Of a DNA stretch of 64,000 nucleotides, positions 9,552 through 18,012 are shown piece after piece; the first letter of the stretch is position 1, and every line of letters begins with the position of its first letter. The translations under genes and the position numbers were made by a program. Source of the DNA: JAZGER01 sp036480335 (GTDB lineage: Bacteria; Pseudomonadota; Gammaproteobacteria; DSM-19610); contig JAZGGH010000086.1 of NCBI GenBank assembly GCA_036480335.1, forward strand, positions 3,208-67,207. The letters run 5' to 3'. A model generated the notes under the pieces. It searched no databases and was not told the origin of the DNA. It was given only the letters and a program-made list of their open reading frames with translations.

Positions 9552-10250
9552 ATGATACCTCTACATGACGATAATCCAATTTCCATACAACCCGTCCTGA
9601 CGATTGCCTTCATCATTATTTGTGTGCTGGTATTTCTGTGGGAAATCTCACTGGGTGAACAACTGCAAACAGCTGTTTACAGTCTGGGGGTAGTTCCTGC
9701 TGCTTTGATAGGTGGACAATCGCTAGCACCAGATCTTGCCATGATCCCGCCCTGGGCCACCATGTTCACATCGATGTTTATGCATGGCGGCTGGATGCAT
9801 CTCATCGGCAACATGCTTTATCTATGGATTTTTGGCAATAACATCGAAGATGCAATGGGCCATCAACGCTTCTTTGCCTTCTATTTTCTATGTGGACTTG
9901 CCGCTGTATTTGCTCAGGCCATTCCCAACCCTGACTCAACGATACCGATGATCGGTGCCAGTGGTGCTATCTCAGGTGTGCTTGGTGCATACCTGCTGTT
10001 ATACCCGAAAGCCACTGTACTGGTTGCGATACCGCTCGGTTTTATTCTGCAAACCATGCGAATTCCAGCCGGCTTTGTACTGGCTTTCTGGTTCGGTTTG
10101 CAGCTATTCAGCACCATGACAGCCGGCGACCAGCCAGGTGGAGTTGCTTTCGGTGCACATATCGGAGGATTCATTGCCGGGATGCTTCTGATACCTTTCT
10201 TCAAACACCCCAATGTACCTATCCATCTACCCTGGGGCAGAAAACTATAA
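9552..10250 (+). CDS. Rhomboid family intramembrane serine protease
   Basis: 232 residues with about six membrane helices. The catalytic dyad is visible as GASG (Ser137) and GAHIGGFIAG (His203); HGGWMHLIGN (Asn87) supplies the oxyanion Asn, and the WR-like loop is replaced by the LWIFGNNIEDAMG stretch common in bacterial rhomboids. The enzyme cuts membrane protein helices in the inner membrane. It starts 40 bases after the acyltransferase gene, probably with its own ribosome site (caggactaatcaATG), and ends 9 bases from a convergent protease gene. Confidence 0.9.
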   Translation: MIPLHDDNPISIQPVLTIAFIIICVLVFLWEISLGEQLQTAVYSLGVVPAALIGGQSLAPDLAMIPPWATMFTSMFMHGGWMHLIGNMLYLWIFGNNIEDAMGHQRFFAFYFLCGLAAVFAQAIPNPDSTIPMIGASGAISGVLGAYLLLYPKATVLVAIPLGFILQTMRIPAGFVLAFWFGLQLFSTMTAGDQPGGVAFGAHIGGFIAGMLLIPFFKHPNVPIHLPWGRKL

Positions 10251-10259
10251 CCCGCTCCG

Positions 10260-11363
10260 CTACTCAGCTTTCACCATCAGAACAGACTGTTTGATGCGTC
10301 TGGCAAGAGATTCAAGATCTGCATTAACAGCTTGCAGTTCACGATTACTTTGATTATTCGGAATCTGGCTGAGAAACTCCTGGATAACGCCGGTCTTCAC
10401 CGCATAATTTATATTAGGGATTAACACCGTTTCGCCTGTTTCTGTCATGACTTCACCCAGCATGGATGTGATCATGCCCACCACCTCACCGCGCATATTC
10501 AACAATGGCCCGCCACTGTTACCCGGCTGAATCGGCACTGAAATCTGGTAACTGTCCGGGTCATCCTGCAAGCCGTTTTCACCACTGATAATACCCTGAC
10601 TGAGTTTGGGTGATTTCCCCATAATATCAATGCGTGGAAAACCGATAGTAAAGACACTGGCACCCAACGAAGAACGCTGACGTGAAAGTGGCAATGCAGG
10701 TGGTAAATGATTCGACGTGCTGGTTCTCAGAAAAGCAATATCATTTTCTTTATCGGTTGCGACAACATGTGCAGTCACTTCCAGGCCTTTATGATCGATT
10801 AACGTGACTCTCCTCTTGCCAGCAACAACATGGTGATTGGTCACGGCATAGCCGGCTGCTACGGGCCATGCAGTGCCTACTGAAACAGGTGCCTCAACAG
10901 CATAGGCCTGCATTTCTTCATAGTGTGGCAGTGTTGCCAGTTCCTTGCGGGCATCGGCATTGCCCAGAGCAGCCGATTTCTTTAACCAGTATTCAGCGCC
11001 AAACTCACTGGTAGGCACCAATTTAGCCTTTATCAGCAAGCCAAGATTATACTGAGCTAGAGAATGATCCTGCCTGGCAGCCGCACGGTACCATTTAGCC
11101 GCCAGCGGGTAATTTTGTGTCACGCCGCGACCGTAATCATACAAAATACCCAGATTGATCTGTGCCTCTGCATCACCGTTTTCTGCCAGTGATGACCAGA
11201 TTCTAAATGCTGTCGAGTAATCTTCTTGCTGATAGGCAAGCCAACCGGTTTTAAATGCTGATGACGTTGCAGAATATGCGACAGTTGGGTAACTGAACGG
11301 GATAAGGGCCAGTGAAATTAGCAACATTCCTGCTAGCCTGACGGGGTGTGAAAACATGTTCAC
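10260..11363 (-). CDS. Sel1-repeat/trypsin-like serine protease fusion
   Basis: The protein has a signal peptide, Sel1-type repeats (AFRIWSSLAENGDAEAQINLGILYDYGRGV and a second unit), and then a trypsin-like domain with catalytic His178 (TNHHVV), Asp208 (ENDIAFL) and Ser283 (QPGNSGGP). It should be a periplasmic or envelope protease of the HtrA-like S1C type without a visible PDZ domain. The start chosen is GTG at 11363, because GGAGG lies 8 bases before it; an ATG six bases further upstream would leave only two bases between GGAGG and the start. The open frame extends to 11402. The Sel1 half could be a binding platform for partner proteins. Confidence 0.85.
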   Translation of the reverse strand: MNMFSHPVRLAGMLLISLALIPFSYPTVAYSATSSAFKTGWLAYQQEDYSTAFRIWSSLAENGDAEAQINLGILYDYGRGVTQNYPLAAKWYRAAARQDHSLAQYNLGLLIKAKLVPTSEFGAEYWLKKSAALGNADARKELATLPHYEEMQAYAVEAPVSVGTAWPVAAGYAVTNHHVVAGKRRVTLIDHKGLEVTAHVVATDKENDIAFLRTSTSNHLPPALPLSRQRSSLGASVFTIGFPRIDIMGKSPKLSQGIISGENGLQDDPDSYQISVPIQPGNSGGPLLNMRGEVVGMITSMLGEVMTETGETVLIPNINYAVKTGVIQEFLSQIPNNQSNRELQAVNADLESLARRIKQSVLMVKAE

Positions 11364-11465
11364 GAGCATTACCTCCGGCCTGAAGGCGGAATAATCAATC
11401 AATGCGAATGGTTCACATAATATGGCGTCAGGTAACGGTTTCTCTTGAGTTCTCTACAGAAATAG

Positions 11466-11885
11466 CTAACTCCTGAATCCACACTCCTTATGACTTGCAT
11501 CGCAAAAAGGCTTGTTATTGGAGCAACCACTGCGGCACAGTGCCACCTTATTACGCGTTGTCTGGCAACTGCCATCAGCACTCACAATAGTCACAGGCCC
11601 TTTGCCAAGCAGCATCGCATTCTCACGCAAGGTAATCTGCAAGATCCCTTCACCTTCCAGCATCTCACTTCGTTGATCAGTAAAATTACCGTCATCGGTA
11701 AAATCAGCATCTTTATGCGAACCATCGCAATACGGTTTGTTTTTCGACGCACCACAGCGACACAGTGCTACATCATGGGTTTTCTCAAGCAACTTTCCGT
11801 CGCTATCCAAAATTTCTATCTCCCCCTTGCATAACAACGGGCCATTCACACGCACCTTGATGGTATTGCCAGTTAGCATATTCAT
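11466..11885 (-). CDS. Two-domain CDGSH iron-sulfur protein
   Basis: 139 residues with two CDGSH-type motifs. The first (CRCGASKNKPYCDGSH: Cys42, Cys44, Cys53, His57) has all ligands for a 2Fe-2S cluster. The second (CRSGCSNNKPFCDASH) has Cys117, Cys128 and His132, but Ser119 stands where the second Cys should be, with a Cys two residues later (Cys121), so its cluster may be shifted or lost. Small bacterial proteins of this type act in electron transfer or cluster transfer. The gene stands alone on the minus strand. Confidence 0.88.
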   Translation of the reverse strand: MNMLTGNTIKVRVNGPLLCKGEIEILDSDGKLLEKTHDVALCRCGASKNKPYCDGSHKDADFTDDGNFTDQRSEMLEGEGILQITLRENAMLLGKGPVTIVSADGSCQTTRNKVALCRSGCSNNKPFCDASHKECGFRS

Positions 11886-12023
11886 TCCTTAGGGTACCGA
11901 GAACCGCAGTGTATAAGGCAACCATGAGGATCGCAAAAACTTATCCAACGCGAAATCGGGCGAAAAGAAACACATAGAAGTACCCTTTAGCGTATTAACC
12001 TGAAAAGAGATACTATACGCCAC

Positions 12024-12665
12024 ATGCAAAATCAACGAACCCCAGCCAGCGCATTGCTTTTCATGACATCAGAATGCCCAAATTGCCCCGCCGTTCTGCA
12101 GGCGCTAGGAGAATTGATCAAGGAAGGACATCTTGGCAAATTGACAGTCACCAACCTGTCAGTTAATTCTGAAGCCGCTGCAGAATTCAATATTCGCTCC
12201 GTGCCTTTTGTGCGTATCGGACTGTTTGATCTGACCGGCCTGCGCAGCAAGAAAGAGCTCTATGGCTGGGTGCGCCGCGCCGGCAGTATCACCGGTATGG
12301 CAAGCTACTTTGCAGAACTGCTGACATCAGGCCAGCTGAATGAAGCCATCGCTTTCACTGATAAACATCCCGAAAGCATTGAAGCACTGTTCGTGCTGGC
12401 CTCAACGCCCGAAACCGATATAAATACTCGCATTGGAATCAGTGCTATCATCGAAGCAATAGCTGACAAAGGAACGCTCTCTGAGCACCTTGATGGTCTG
12501 CTTACTCTGAGCAAACATAATGACCCCCAAGTTCGTAGCGAAGTCTGTCACTTTCTGGCCCTGAGCCAATCAGCAGAAGCAAAAGAACGGCTGGAAGCCC
12601 TGCTGAACGATTCAGAAGAAAGTGTCAGGCTTGCAGCAAAAGAAAGTCTGGATGATCTGATCTAG
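12024..12665 (+). CDS. Thioredoxin-fold plus HEAT-repeat protein
   Basis: 213 residues. The first about 80 form a small thioredoxin fold with a CPNC active site (Cys18, Cys21), the preceding strand ALLFMTSE and the cis-Pro loop RSVPFVRIG. The rest is alpha-helical with HEAT-like units, clearest at the C-terminus (NDPQVRSEVCHFLALSQSAEAKERLEALLNDSEESVRLAAKESL). No signal peptide is seen, so it should be cytoplasmic. A redox protein that binds a partner through its HEAT half fits. The gene converges on the hemerythrin-like gene, with a 15-base gap. Confidence 0.82.
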   Translation: MQNQRTPASALLFMTSECPNCPAVLQALGELIKEGHLGKLTVTNLSVNSEAAAEFNIRSVPFVRIGLFDLTGLRSKKELYGWVRRAGSITGMASYFAELLTSGQLNEAIAFTDKHPESIEALFVLASTPETDINTRIGISAIIEAIADKGTLSEHLDGLLTLSKHNDPQVRSEVCHFLALSQSAEAKERLEALLNDSEESVRLAAKESLDDLI

Positions 12666-12680
12666 CATTCTTATCGTACA

Positions 12681-13115
12681 TTAGCCATTGCTAACCTTGC
12701 GAATTAACGGATACAGATGCTCCACTTCATTTTGTACCCGATCAAGAATCATAGTAAACATTTCATCGGTATCGGTTTTAAATATTTCATGCTCCCCACC
12801 CACCTTTAAATCTCCCTGCTTCTTGTCACACCATTTTTTCTTATACTGTTGCATGATGTGCTTGATTTCCTGAGAGCCTGACATGAAATTCTTTGCGGTA
12901 TTATTCATCTCTTGCTGCGGATGTCTTAGTAACTGACCATAGAGATTCTTTTCTACCAGTGTCATGTGTTCATTGACCTTGTCCATATAGTTATAAAACA
13001 GGCTACAGCAAGTATCTGAATCGCACATGGAGCGATCCTTGATAAGGTAAGAAAGCACATTGGATAATTCTGTAATATCGTCGTTCTGTTCGTTCAGCTC
13101 TTCATAAGTAACCAT
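12681..13115 (-). CDS. Hemerythrin-like domain protein
   Basis: 144 residues, all helical. His and acidic residues are spaced as in hemerythrin-type four-helix bundles (HMTLVEKNLYGQLLRHP, EIKHIMQQYKKKW, VQNEVEHLYPLI), suggesting a di-iron site for oxygen, NO or iron. An unusual cluster CDSDTCC near residues 31-37 could be redox-active. GGGAG lies 8 bases before the ATG at 13115. A class II FNR-type promoter precedes it (13142-13184), which fits a protein for oxygen or nitrosative stress. Hemerythrin assignment rests on pattern, not on an exact motif. Confidence 0.7.
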   Translation of the reverse strand: MVTYEELNEQNDDITELSNVLSYLIKDRSMCDSDTCCSLFYNYMDKVNEHMTLVEKNLYGQLLRHPQQEMNNTAKNFMSGSQEIKHIMQQYKKKWCDKKQGDLKVGGEHEIFKTDTDEMFTMILDRVQNEVEHLYPLIRKVSNG

Positions 13116-13141
13116 TCATAATTCTCCCAGATGTCTTGATT

Positions 13142-13184
13142 ATTATATGATAGACAAGATTACACTTTCCTTGATGAATATCAA
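13142..13184 (-). promoter_or_regulatory. FNR/Anr-type class II promoter
   Basis: A perfect FNR box TTGAT-GAAT-ATCAA is at 13171-13184. On the minus strand a TATAAT -10 element is at 13147-13142, giving a predicted start near 13136, exactly 41.5 bases from the centre of the box (13177.5). This is the spacing of class II FNR-activated promoters. It would drive the hemerythrin-like gene in low oxygen. Confidence 0.8.
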
Positions 13185-13472
13185 GAAAGTATCTCTTTTT
13201 GAGTATTGCTTTATGGCTTTATTATTCTACGAGTAAAGTCGTCGTGTCATAGCTACAGATAGCGTTAAGAATGACACTTACACTACAACAAAATGCCATA
13301 AGCGGCATATTCAAACGCTGGAAACAGCCTGAAAAACATCCTTGTTCCTACGTTTATTTACTTATTTATCAATGCCTTATATCCTCACCTAAACACTTGT
13401 ACTATTTTTTTGGCACACTGATTGCTACAACCATATTGAAGCTTTGACTATTAATTTATGAAGGAAATAAGC

Positions 13473-13579
13473 ATGAGTTTTTAGATTTATTCACCGTTAT
13501 TGGCGTTGTTATGGTTATTGTTACCCTGACTTCAATCATTATTACCTGCAAACAGGCAGGATGCAAAATTGATCAATAA
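13473..13579 (+). pseudogene. Small single-helix membrane protein, frame broken at a T run
   Basis: ATG at 13473 follows an AAGGA ribosome site by about 7 bases but reaches TAG after three codons. If the five-T run at 13478-13482 had one more T, the frame would continue as MSFLDLFTVIGVVMVIVTL and on to ICKQ-like tail ending KIDQ at TAA 13577-13579, a 35-residue protein with one membrane helix and two Cys near the end. Either the gene is broken, the homopolymer was misread, or expression needs slippage. Too short for most gene callers. Confidence 0.5.
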
Positions 13580-13581
13580 AG

Positions 13582-13617
13582 GAGCCTCTGCTTGAATGCA
13601 GTGCACAACAGAGACTC
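13582..13617. terminator. Hairpin between small ORF and htpG
   Basis: Arms GAGCCTCTG (13582-13590) and CAGAGACTC (13609-13617) pair with one mismatch around an 18-base loop. There is no long T run on either side, so it is a weak terminator at best; it sits where convergent transcripts of the small ORF and htpG would end. Confidence 0.45.
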
Positions 13618-13624
13618 TTATCAG

Positions 13625-15511
13625 TTATGACTTTCCGGAAAGCTCAACCAGCATATGATTCAGACGTTTCACAAAGGCTGAAGGGTCATCGAGCTGCCCT
13701 CCTTCACTGAGCATCGCCTGTTCAAACAGTATCCGGCTCCAGTCATCAAAATGACCATCATCCAGATCACTCTCCAGTTTTTGCACCAAAGGATGATCAA
13801 TATTGATTTCCAGGATGGGCTTGCTATCGGGGATTTCATGGCCAGCCTGTTTCATCATTTTCTGCAGATGCACCGCCATTTCATGCGTTTCCAGCACAAT
13901 ACAGGAAGGTGAATCTGTCAGACGCTGACTGACCCTGACTTCTTTTACTTCATCACCCAGTACAGTGGTGATTTTTTCAATCAGACCCTTGTGCTGTGCA
14001 GCAACATCCTGGCTTTCCTTTTTCTCATCATCCGTATCAAGCTCACCAAGATCCAGCTCACCTTTAGCAACAGAAACAAGTTGCTTACCATCAAAGTCAG
14101 TCAGATGAGATGACAGCCATTCATCAACTCGATCTGACAATAACAATACTTCAATGCCTTTTTTGCGGAACACCTCAAGATGCGGGCTATTCTTTGCCGC
14201 AGCAAAACTGTCGGCAGTAATATAATAAATTTTCTCCTGAGCCTCTTTCATGCGGCCAATATAATCCTGCAATGAAACCGTCTCTAGCGCCTTATCGGTA
14301 TGAGTTGAGGCAAACCGCAACAGTCCGGCAATGCGTTCTCGGTTGGCAAAATCTTCCGCCGGCCCTTCTTTCATTACCTTGCCAAACTGCTCCCAGAATG
14401 TCGCGTATTGTTCGGGGTCATTCTTCACCATAGCTTCTAGCAAGCCAAGAATTTTTTTAACCGAGGCGGCACGAATCGAATCAATGAATTTATTTTTTTG
14501 CAGGATTTCACGCGACACATTCAATGGTAAGTCGTCAGAATCTACCACACCTCGAATGAACCGCAGGTAGTGCGGCATCAGGTGCTCAGCGTCATCCATG
14601 ATGAAAACACGCCGAACGTACAGCTTAATACCGTGCTGTTGATCACGGTCATACAGATCGAATGGTGCGCGCTGTGGAATATAAAATAGCGTAGTATAAA
14701 CTTGGTTGCCTTCAACCTGATTATGCGTCCATACCAATGGATCTTCAAAATCGTGGCCAACGTGCTTGTAAAACTCTTTGTAATCATCATCAGAAATTTC
14801 ACGTTTGCTGCGTTTCCACAGGGCCGATGTATTATTCGCTGTATCAAATTCATCTTCTTTGCCTTCTTCTTCAGAAGGTAACTGAATCGGTAGTGAAATA
14901 TGATCCGAATATTTTGTAATAATCGATTTCAGGCGCATTGTCTCCAGAAATTCATCAGCATCTTCGCGTAAATGCAAAATAACATCCGTACCCCGACCCG
15001 TTTTTTCAACGCTTTCGAGCGTATAATTACCTTCGCCTTTAGACGACCACATCACAGCATCATCACTACCGGCCTTCCGGGTCACCAACGAAACTTCTTC
15101 AGCAACGATGAATGCCGAATAAAAACCCACACCGAACTGACCGATCAGCTCCATGTCCTTGTTCTGGTCACCTGTCAGGGAATCAAAAAAATGTCGGGTA
15201 CCCGATTTGGCGATGGTACCAATATTCTCGACAACTTCTTCGCGCGACATACCGATACCATTATCACTGATCGTAATGGTGCGCTTATCCTTATCTACAG
15301 TCAGCCGCACACGTAAATCGCTATCACCTGCATACAACGACTCATTAGACAACGCTTCAAAGCGCAACTTGTCGCAGGCATCGGAGGCATTCGAGATGAG
15401 TTCGCGGAGGAAAATCTCCTTGTTCGAATACAAAGAATGGATCATCAGATGCAACATCTGACTCACCTCAGTCTGAAATTCCAGAGTCTCTTTATTGGCT
15501 TCTGCTGTCAT
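13625..15511 (-). CDS. htpG: Chaperone HtpG (Hsp90)
   Basis: 628 residues, the usual length for bacterial Hsp90. The N-terminal GHKL ATPase shows ELISNASDACDKLRFEAL, ISDNGIGM and IGQFGVGFYSAFIVA; the middle domain carries PLNVSREILQ; the C-terminal domain ends in MLVELSGKS. A sigma-32-type promoter lies about 40-70 bases upstream. HtpG is a cytosolic ATP-dependent chaperone. The gene is monocistronic. Confidence 0.98.
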   Translation of the reverse strand: MTAEANKETLEFQTEVSQMLHLMIHSLYSNKEIFLRELISNASDACDKLRFEALSNESLYAGDSDLRVRLTVDKDKRTITISDNGIGMSREEVVENIGTIAKSGTRHFFDSLTGDQNKDMELIGQFGVGFYSAFIVAEEVSLVTRKAGSDDAVMWSSKGEGNYTLESVEKTGRGTDVILHLREDADEFLETMRLKSIITKYSDHISLPIQLPSEEEGKEDEFDTANNTSALWKRSKREISDDDYKEFYKHVGHDFEDPLVWTHNQVEGNQVYTTLFYIPQRAPFDLYDRDQQHGIKLYVRRVFIMDDAEHLMPHYLRFIRGVVDSDDLPLNVSREILQKNKFIDSIRAASVKKILGLLEAMVKNDPEQYATFWEQFGKVMKEGPAEDFANRERIAGLLRFASTHTDKALETVSLQDYIGRMKEAQEKIYYITADSFAAAKNSPHLEVFRKKGIEVLLLSDRVDEWLSSHLTDFDGKQLVSVAKGELDLGELDTDDEKKESQDVAAQHKGLIEKITTVLGDEVKEVRVSQRLTDSPSCIVLETHEMAVHLQKMMKQAGHEIPDSKPILEINIDHPLVQKLESDLDDGHFDDWSRILFEQAMLSEGGQLDDPSAFVKRLNHMLVELSGKS

Positions 15512-15553
15512 AGTTTCTGTTCCGTTTACAAAATTAAAAATGAATAGCTCTTA

Positions 15554-15581
15554 TACTGGGGTGTAACCCAAAGATTTCAAG
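15554..15581 (-). promoter_or_regulatory. Sigma-32 (RpoH) promoter of htpG
   Basis: On the minus strand CTTGAAA (15581-15575) and CCCCAGTA (15561-15554) are 13 bases apart, very close to the heat-shock consensus CTTGAAA / CCCCATnT. The predicted start near 15548 leaves a leader of about 37 bases before htpG. Confidence 0.8.
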
Positions 15582-15592
15582 AGAGAGTGTCG

Positions 15593-15652
15593 GAAAAACA
15601 AAAACCGTCAGAATACCTGACGCCAGAATATCTCTGGCGGGTATCTGACGGC
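15593..15652 (-). terminator. Intrinsic terminator of the rpsP-rimM-trmD-rplS operon
   Basis: A long imperfect hairpin (outer arms CCGTCAGA at 15605-15612 and TCTGACGG at 15645-15652, inner arms CGCCAGA and TCTGGCG) is followed on the minus strand by two T runs (15604-15593). It lies about 60 bases after the rplS stop, between that operon and the htpG promoter. Confidence 0.8.
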
Positions 15653-15713
15653 ATCGGTCATCACACAAAGGACACCTGAACGGATAGCCCAGGTGATCCG
15701 AAAAAACTCGTCG

Positions 15714-16061
15714 TTAGAGTTTTTCCTTGATACGTGCAGATTTACCCGATCTTTCACGCAGGTAATACAATTTTGCACGACGCACAGCACCACGGCGCTT
15801 AACTTCAATACTGGCGATACTCTGGCTGTGCGTCTGAAAAACACGCTCAACACCTTCACCGTGGGAAATTTTGCGAACAGTAAAAGCGGAGTTCAATCCA
15901 CGATTGCGGATTGCAATCACTACGCCCTCAAAGGCCTGCAACCGCTCACGGCTACCTTCTTTGACCTTCACCTGAACCACAACGGTATCGCCGGAAGAAA
16001 ACTCCGGTATATCGCTTTTCATCTGTTCTTTTTCGAGTTGCTCGATAATGTTGCTCATCAC
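15714..16061 (-). CDS. rplS: 50S ribosomal protein L19
   Basis: 115 residues with the L19 core FSSGDTVVVQVKVKEG, ERLQAFEGVVIAIRNRGLNSAFTVRKIS and RRGAVRRAKLYYLRER. Last gene of the rpsP-rimM-trmD-rplS operon, the common order in gammaproteobacteria. Two ATG codons open the frame (16061 and 16058); the second gives the more usual N-terminus MSNIIEQLE. Confidence 0.98.
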   Translation of the reverse strand: MMSNIIEQLEKEQMKSDIPEFSSGDTVVVQVKVKEGSRERLQAFEGVVIAIRNRGLNSAFTVRKISHGEGVERVFQTHSQSIASIEVKRRGAVRRAKLYYLRERSGKSARIKEKL

Positions 16062-16089
16062 TCACGCCTAAAGTTATCGGTTTAATAAA

Positions 16090-16830
16090 TTAAACAGCCC
16101 GCTGTTCCCTGATGTATTCATCAAGCAAAGCCTGCTGTTGCTCACTTAGCTGGATTCTTTCCAGCAAATCAGGACGTCGTTGCCAGGTACGCCCCAAAGA
16201 TTCTTTCTGTCGCCAGCGTTCAATCGCAGCATGATCACCACTCATCAACACCGCCGGTACGGATTGCCCGGCGATCTGTGGCGGGCGGGTATAGTGTGGA
16301 AAATCCAGCAACCCATCTGTAAATGACTCACATTCAACCGACTGTGGATCACCCAGCGCGCCTGGCAACAATCTGACAATGGCATCAATCAACACCATGG
16401 CTGCCAGTTCGCCACCACTCAATACATAATCACCGATTGACCATTCTTCATCAACATACTGGTCAATCAGCCGTTCATCAACACCTTCATAGCGACCAGC
16501 CAGCAGAGTCATGCCAGGCAATTGGGAAAACTTTCTGACTGCCGCCTGATCCAGACTCCGGCCCTGTGGTGACAAATAAACCACCGGTCCAGTCGCGCCT
16601 TCTGCCTTACAGGCCGCTAGCGTGTCAGCCAGCGGCTGCACCTGCATGACCATGCCGGGACCGCCACCATAGGAACGATCATCAACTCGCCCGGTTTTAT
16701 CCTGTGTATACTGGCGAGGATTCCAGGTCTGCAGCGCAAAAATACCTGTATTAAATGCCCTGCCAGTAATACCTGTTTCACACAGCCCCTGAATAAGCTC
16801 AGGGAACAATGTGACCACATCAATTCGCAA
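16090..16830 (-). CDS. trmD: tRNA (guanine-37-N1)-methyltransferase TrmD
   Basis: 246 residues. MRIDVVTLFPELI at the N-terminus, the SPQGR and AGRYEGVDERLI loops and the knotted SAM site IGDYVLSGGELAAM are TrmD signatures. It methylates G37 next to the anticodon and prevents frameshifts. The start is TTG (16830), two bases after the rimM stop, so it is translated by coupling. Confidence 0.98.
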   Translation of the reverse strand: MRIDVVTLFPELIQGLCETGITGRAFNTGIFALQTWNPRQYTQDKTGRVDDRSYGGGPGMVMQVQPLADTLAACKAEGATGPVVYLSPQGRSLDQAAVRKFSQLPGMTLLAGRYEGVDERLIDQYVDEEWSIGDYVLSGGELAAMVLIDAIVRLLPGALGDPQSVECESFTDGLLDFPHYTRPPQIAGQSVPAVLMSGDHAAIERWRQKESLGRTWQRRPDLLERIQLSEQQQALLDEYIREQRAV

Positions 16831-16832
16831 GC

Positions 16833-17357
16833 TCAGAAACTCCTGTCCCAGTCGACCAGCAGCTCACCCTTGTCGATATCAACGTGCAATACCGTATTGC
16901 CCATAACATAAGGGATCAGGTATTCCCGCTCACCCGCCACCACAAGCACATCATTGGCACCGGTTTCCATCAGTTTCTCAACCTGGCCCAACTTGTCGCC
17001 CTGTGTATTGACCACAAGCAAACCGATCAAATCACGCCAGTAATACTCACCCTGCGCCAGTGACGGCAATTGCTGACGAGACACCGAAATTTCCGTGCCT
17101 ATCAGCGCATACGCCTGATCACGGTCAGTACAGTTTTCCAGCCTGGCAATAACACCCTTACCGTGTGCCTTGCCTTCTTCCACATTAACCGTCTGCCATT
17201 GCCCCTGACGCAATATATCCCAGGGCGAGTATTTAAGAATATTTTCTCTTGGCTGGGTATAGGAAAAAATCTTTACCCAGCCCCGAACGCCATAAACGCC
17301 GGAAATTCTACCTACAGCAATGCCGTCATCTGCAGGCTCAATAGCCTTATCACTCAA
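16833..17357 (-). CDS. rimM: 16S rRNA maturation factor RimM
   Basis: 174 residues: an N-terminal beta-barrel (VGRISGVYGVRGWVKIFSYT) and a C-terminal PRC-barrel (EYYWRDLIGLLVVNTQGDKLG, then LIPYV and VDWD). It binds S19 in assembling 30S subunits. The best start is TTG at 17357, which overlaps the TGA of rpsP. Confidence 0.97.
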   Translation of the reverse strand: MSDKAIEPADDGIAVGRISGVYGVRGWVKIFSYTQPRENILKYSPWDILRQGQWQTVNVEEGKAHGKGVIARLENCTDRDQAYALIGTEISVSRQQLPSLAQGEYYWRDLIGLLVVNTQGDKLGQVEKLMETGANDVLVVAGEREYLIPYVMGNTVLHVDIDKGELLVDWDRSF

Positions 17358-17602
17358 TTACTGCTGCTCTGCTCCTTGATCAGCTTTGCAACACGGTCAG
17401 ATGGCTGTGCGCCCTGGCCGATCCAGTGATTGATACGATCAACATCCATATTTAAACGTACAGACTGTCCCGTCGCCATCGGATTGAAAAAACCCAGGCG
17501 CTCAATATAACGGCCATCGCGAGGATTGCGACTGTCTGTTACGACAACATGATAAAAAGGACGCTTTTTAGCGCCGCCACGAGCCAAACGAATTGTTACC
17601 AT
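17354..17602 (-). CDS. rpsP: 30S ribosomal protein S16
   Basis: 82 residues, MVTIRLARGGAKKRPFYHVVV and DSRNPRDGRYIERLGFFNP being diagnostic. First gene of the operon. Upstream, 17603-17986 holds no gene, so the operon promoter must lie there on the minus strand. Confidence 0.98.
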   Translation of the reverse strand: MVTIRLARGGAKKRPFYHVVVTDSRNPRDGRYIERLGFFNPMATGQSVRLNMDVDRINHWIGQGAQPSDRVAKLIKEQSSSN

Positions 17603-17986
17603 AGGTATCTACCTGAATTGTAAACGTTGTTAATTTAAGCGAACCGATAAAATCTATCATTGGCCGCCGGTAAACCCGCCATATTACTTGATTCGTTAAA
17701 AAAAGTGAAGATAAAAGCCATTAAAAATCAACGAAGCTGCCAAATAAATTTACCGCACGAAACAAGGCCAAAAATGTAAACAGATCCGTCAATAAGTGTC
17801 GATTTATTTTACAATCATAACTCCTGACTCCACTAATACATGTCAATTATATCTGCTTGTAAAATTTAGATATTCATTAAAATTATTAGAAAATCGCTGC
17901 AAAAGAATTGACGATATTCTTTACACTTTAGATCTACTAGCCACCAGCGACTCTCTAAGTCGTTGATTTTTTAACCGACAAAAAAC
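17603..17986. other. AT-rich intergenic region upstream of rpsP and of the sRNA promoter
   Basis: No reading frame of interest. It should contain the rpsP promoter (minus) and, on the plus strand, upstream activator sites for the sigma-54 promoter. An inverted pair TTTTACAA (17807-17814) and TTGTAAAA (17857-17864), 42 bases apart, lies 120-180 bases before that promoter, a usual distance for enhancer-binding proteins. Confidence 0.5.
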
Positions 17987-18002
17987 TGGCACACGGCTTG
18001 CA
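17987..18002 (+). promoter_or_regulatory. Sigma-54 (RpoN) promoter
   Basis: TGGCAC-N5-TTGCA at 17987-18002 matches the -24/-12 consensus fully; the invariant GG (17988-17989) and GC (18000-18001) are exactly 10 bases apart. The start should be at about 18012-18013. No gene follows on this strand before a terminator. Confidence 0.85.
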
Positions 18003-18012
18003 ATATAAACCG

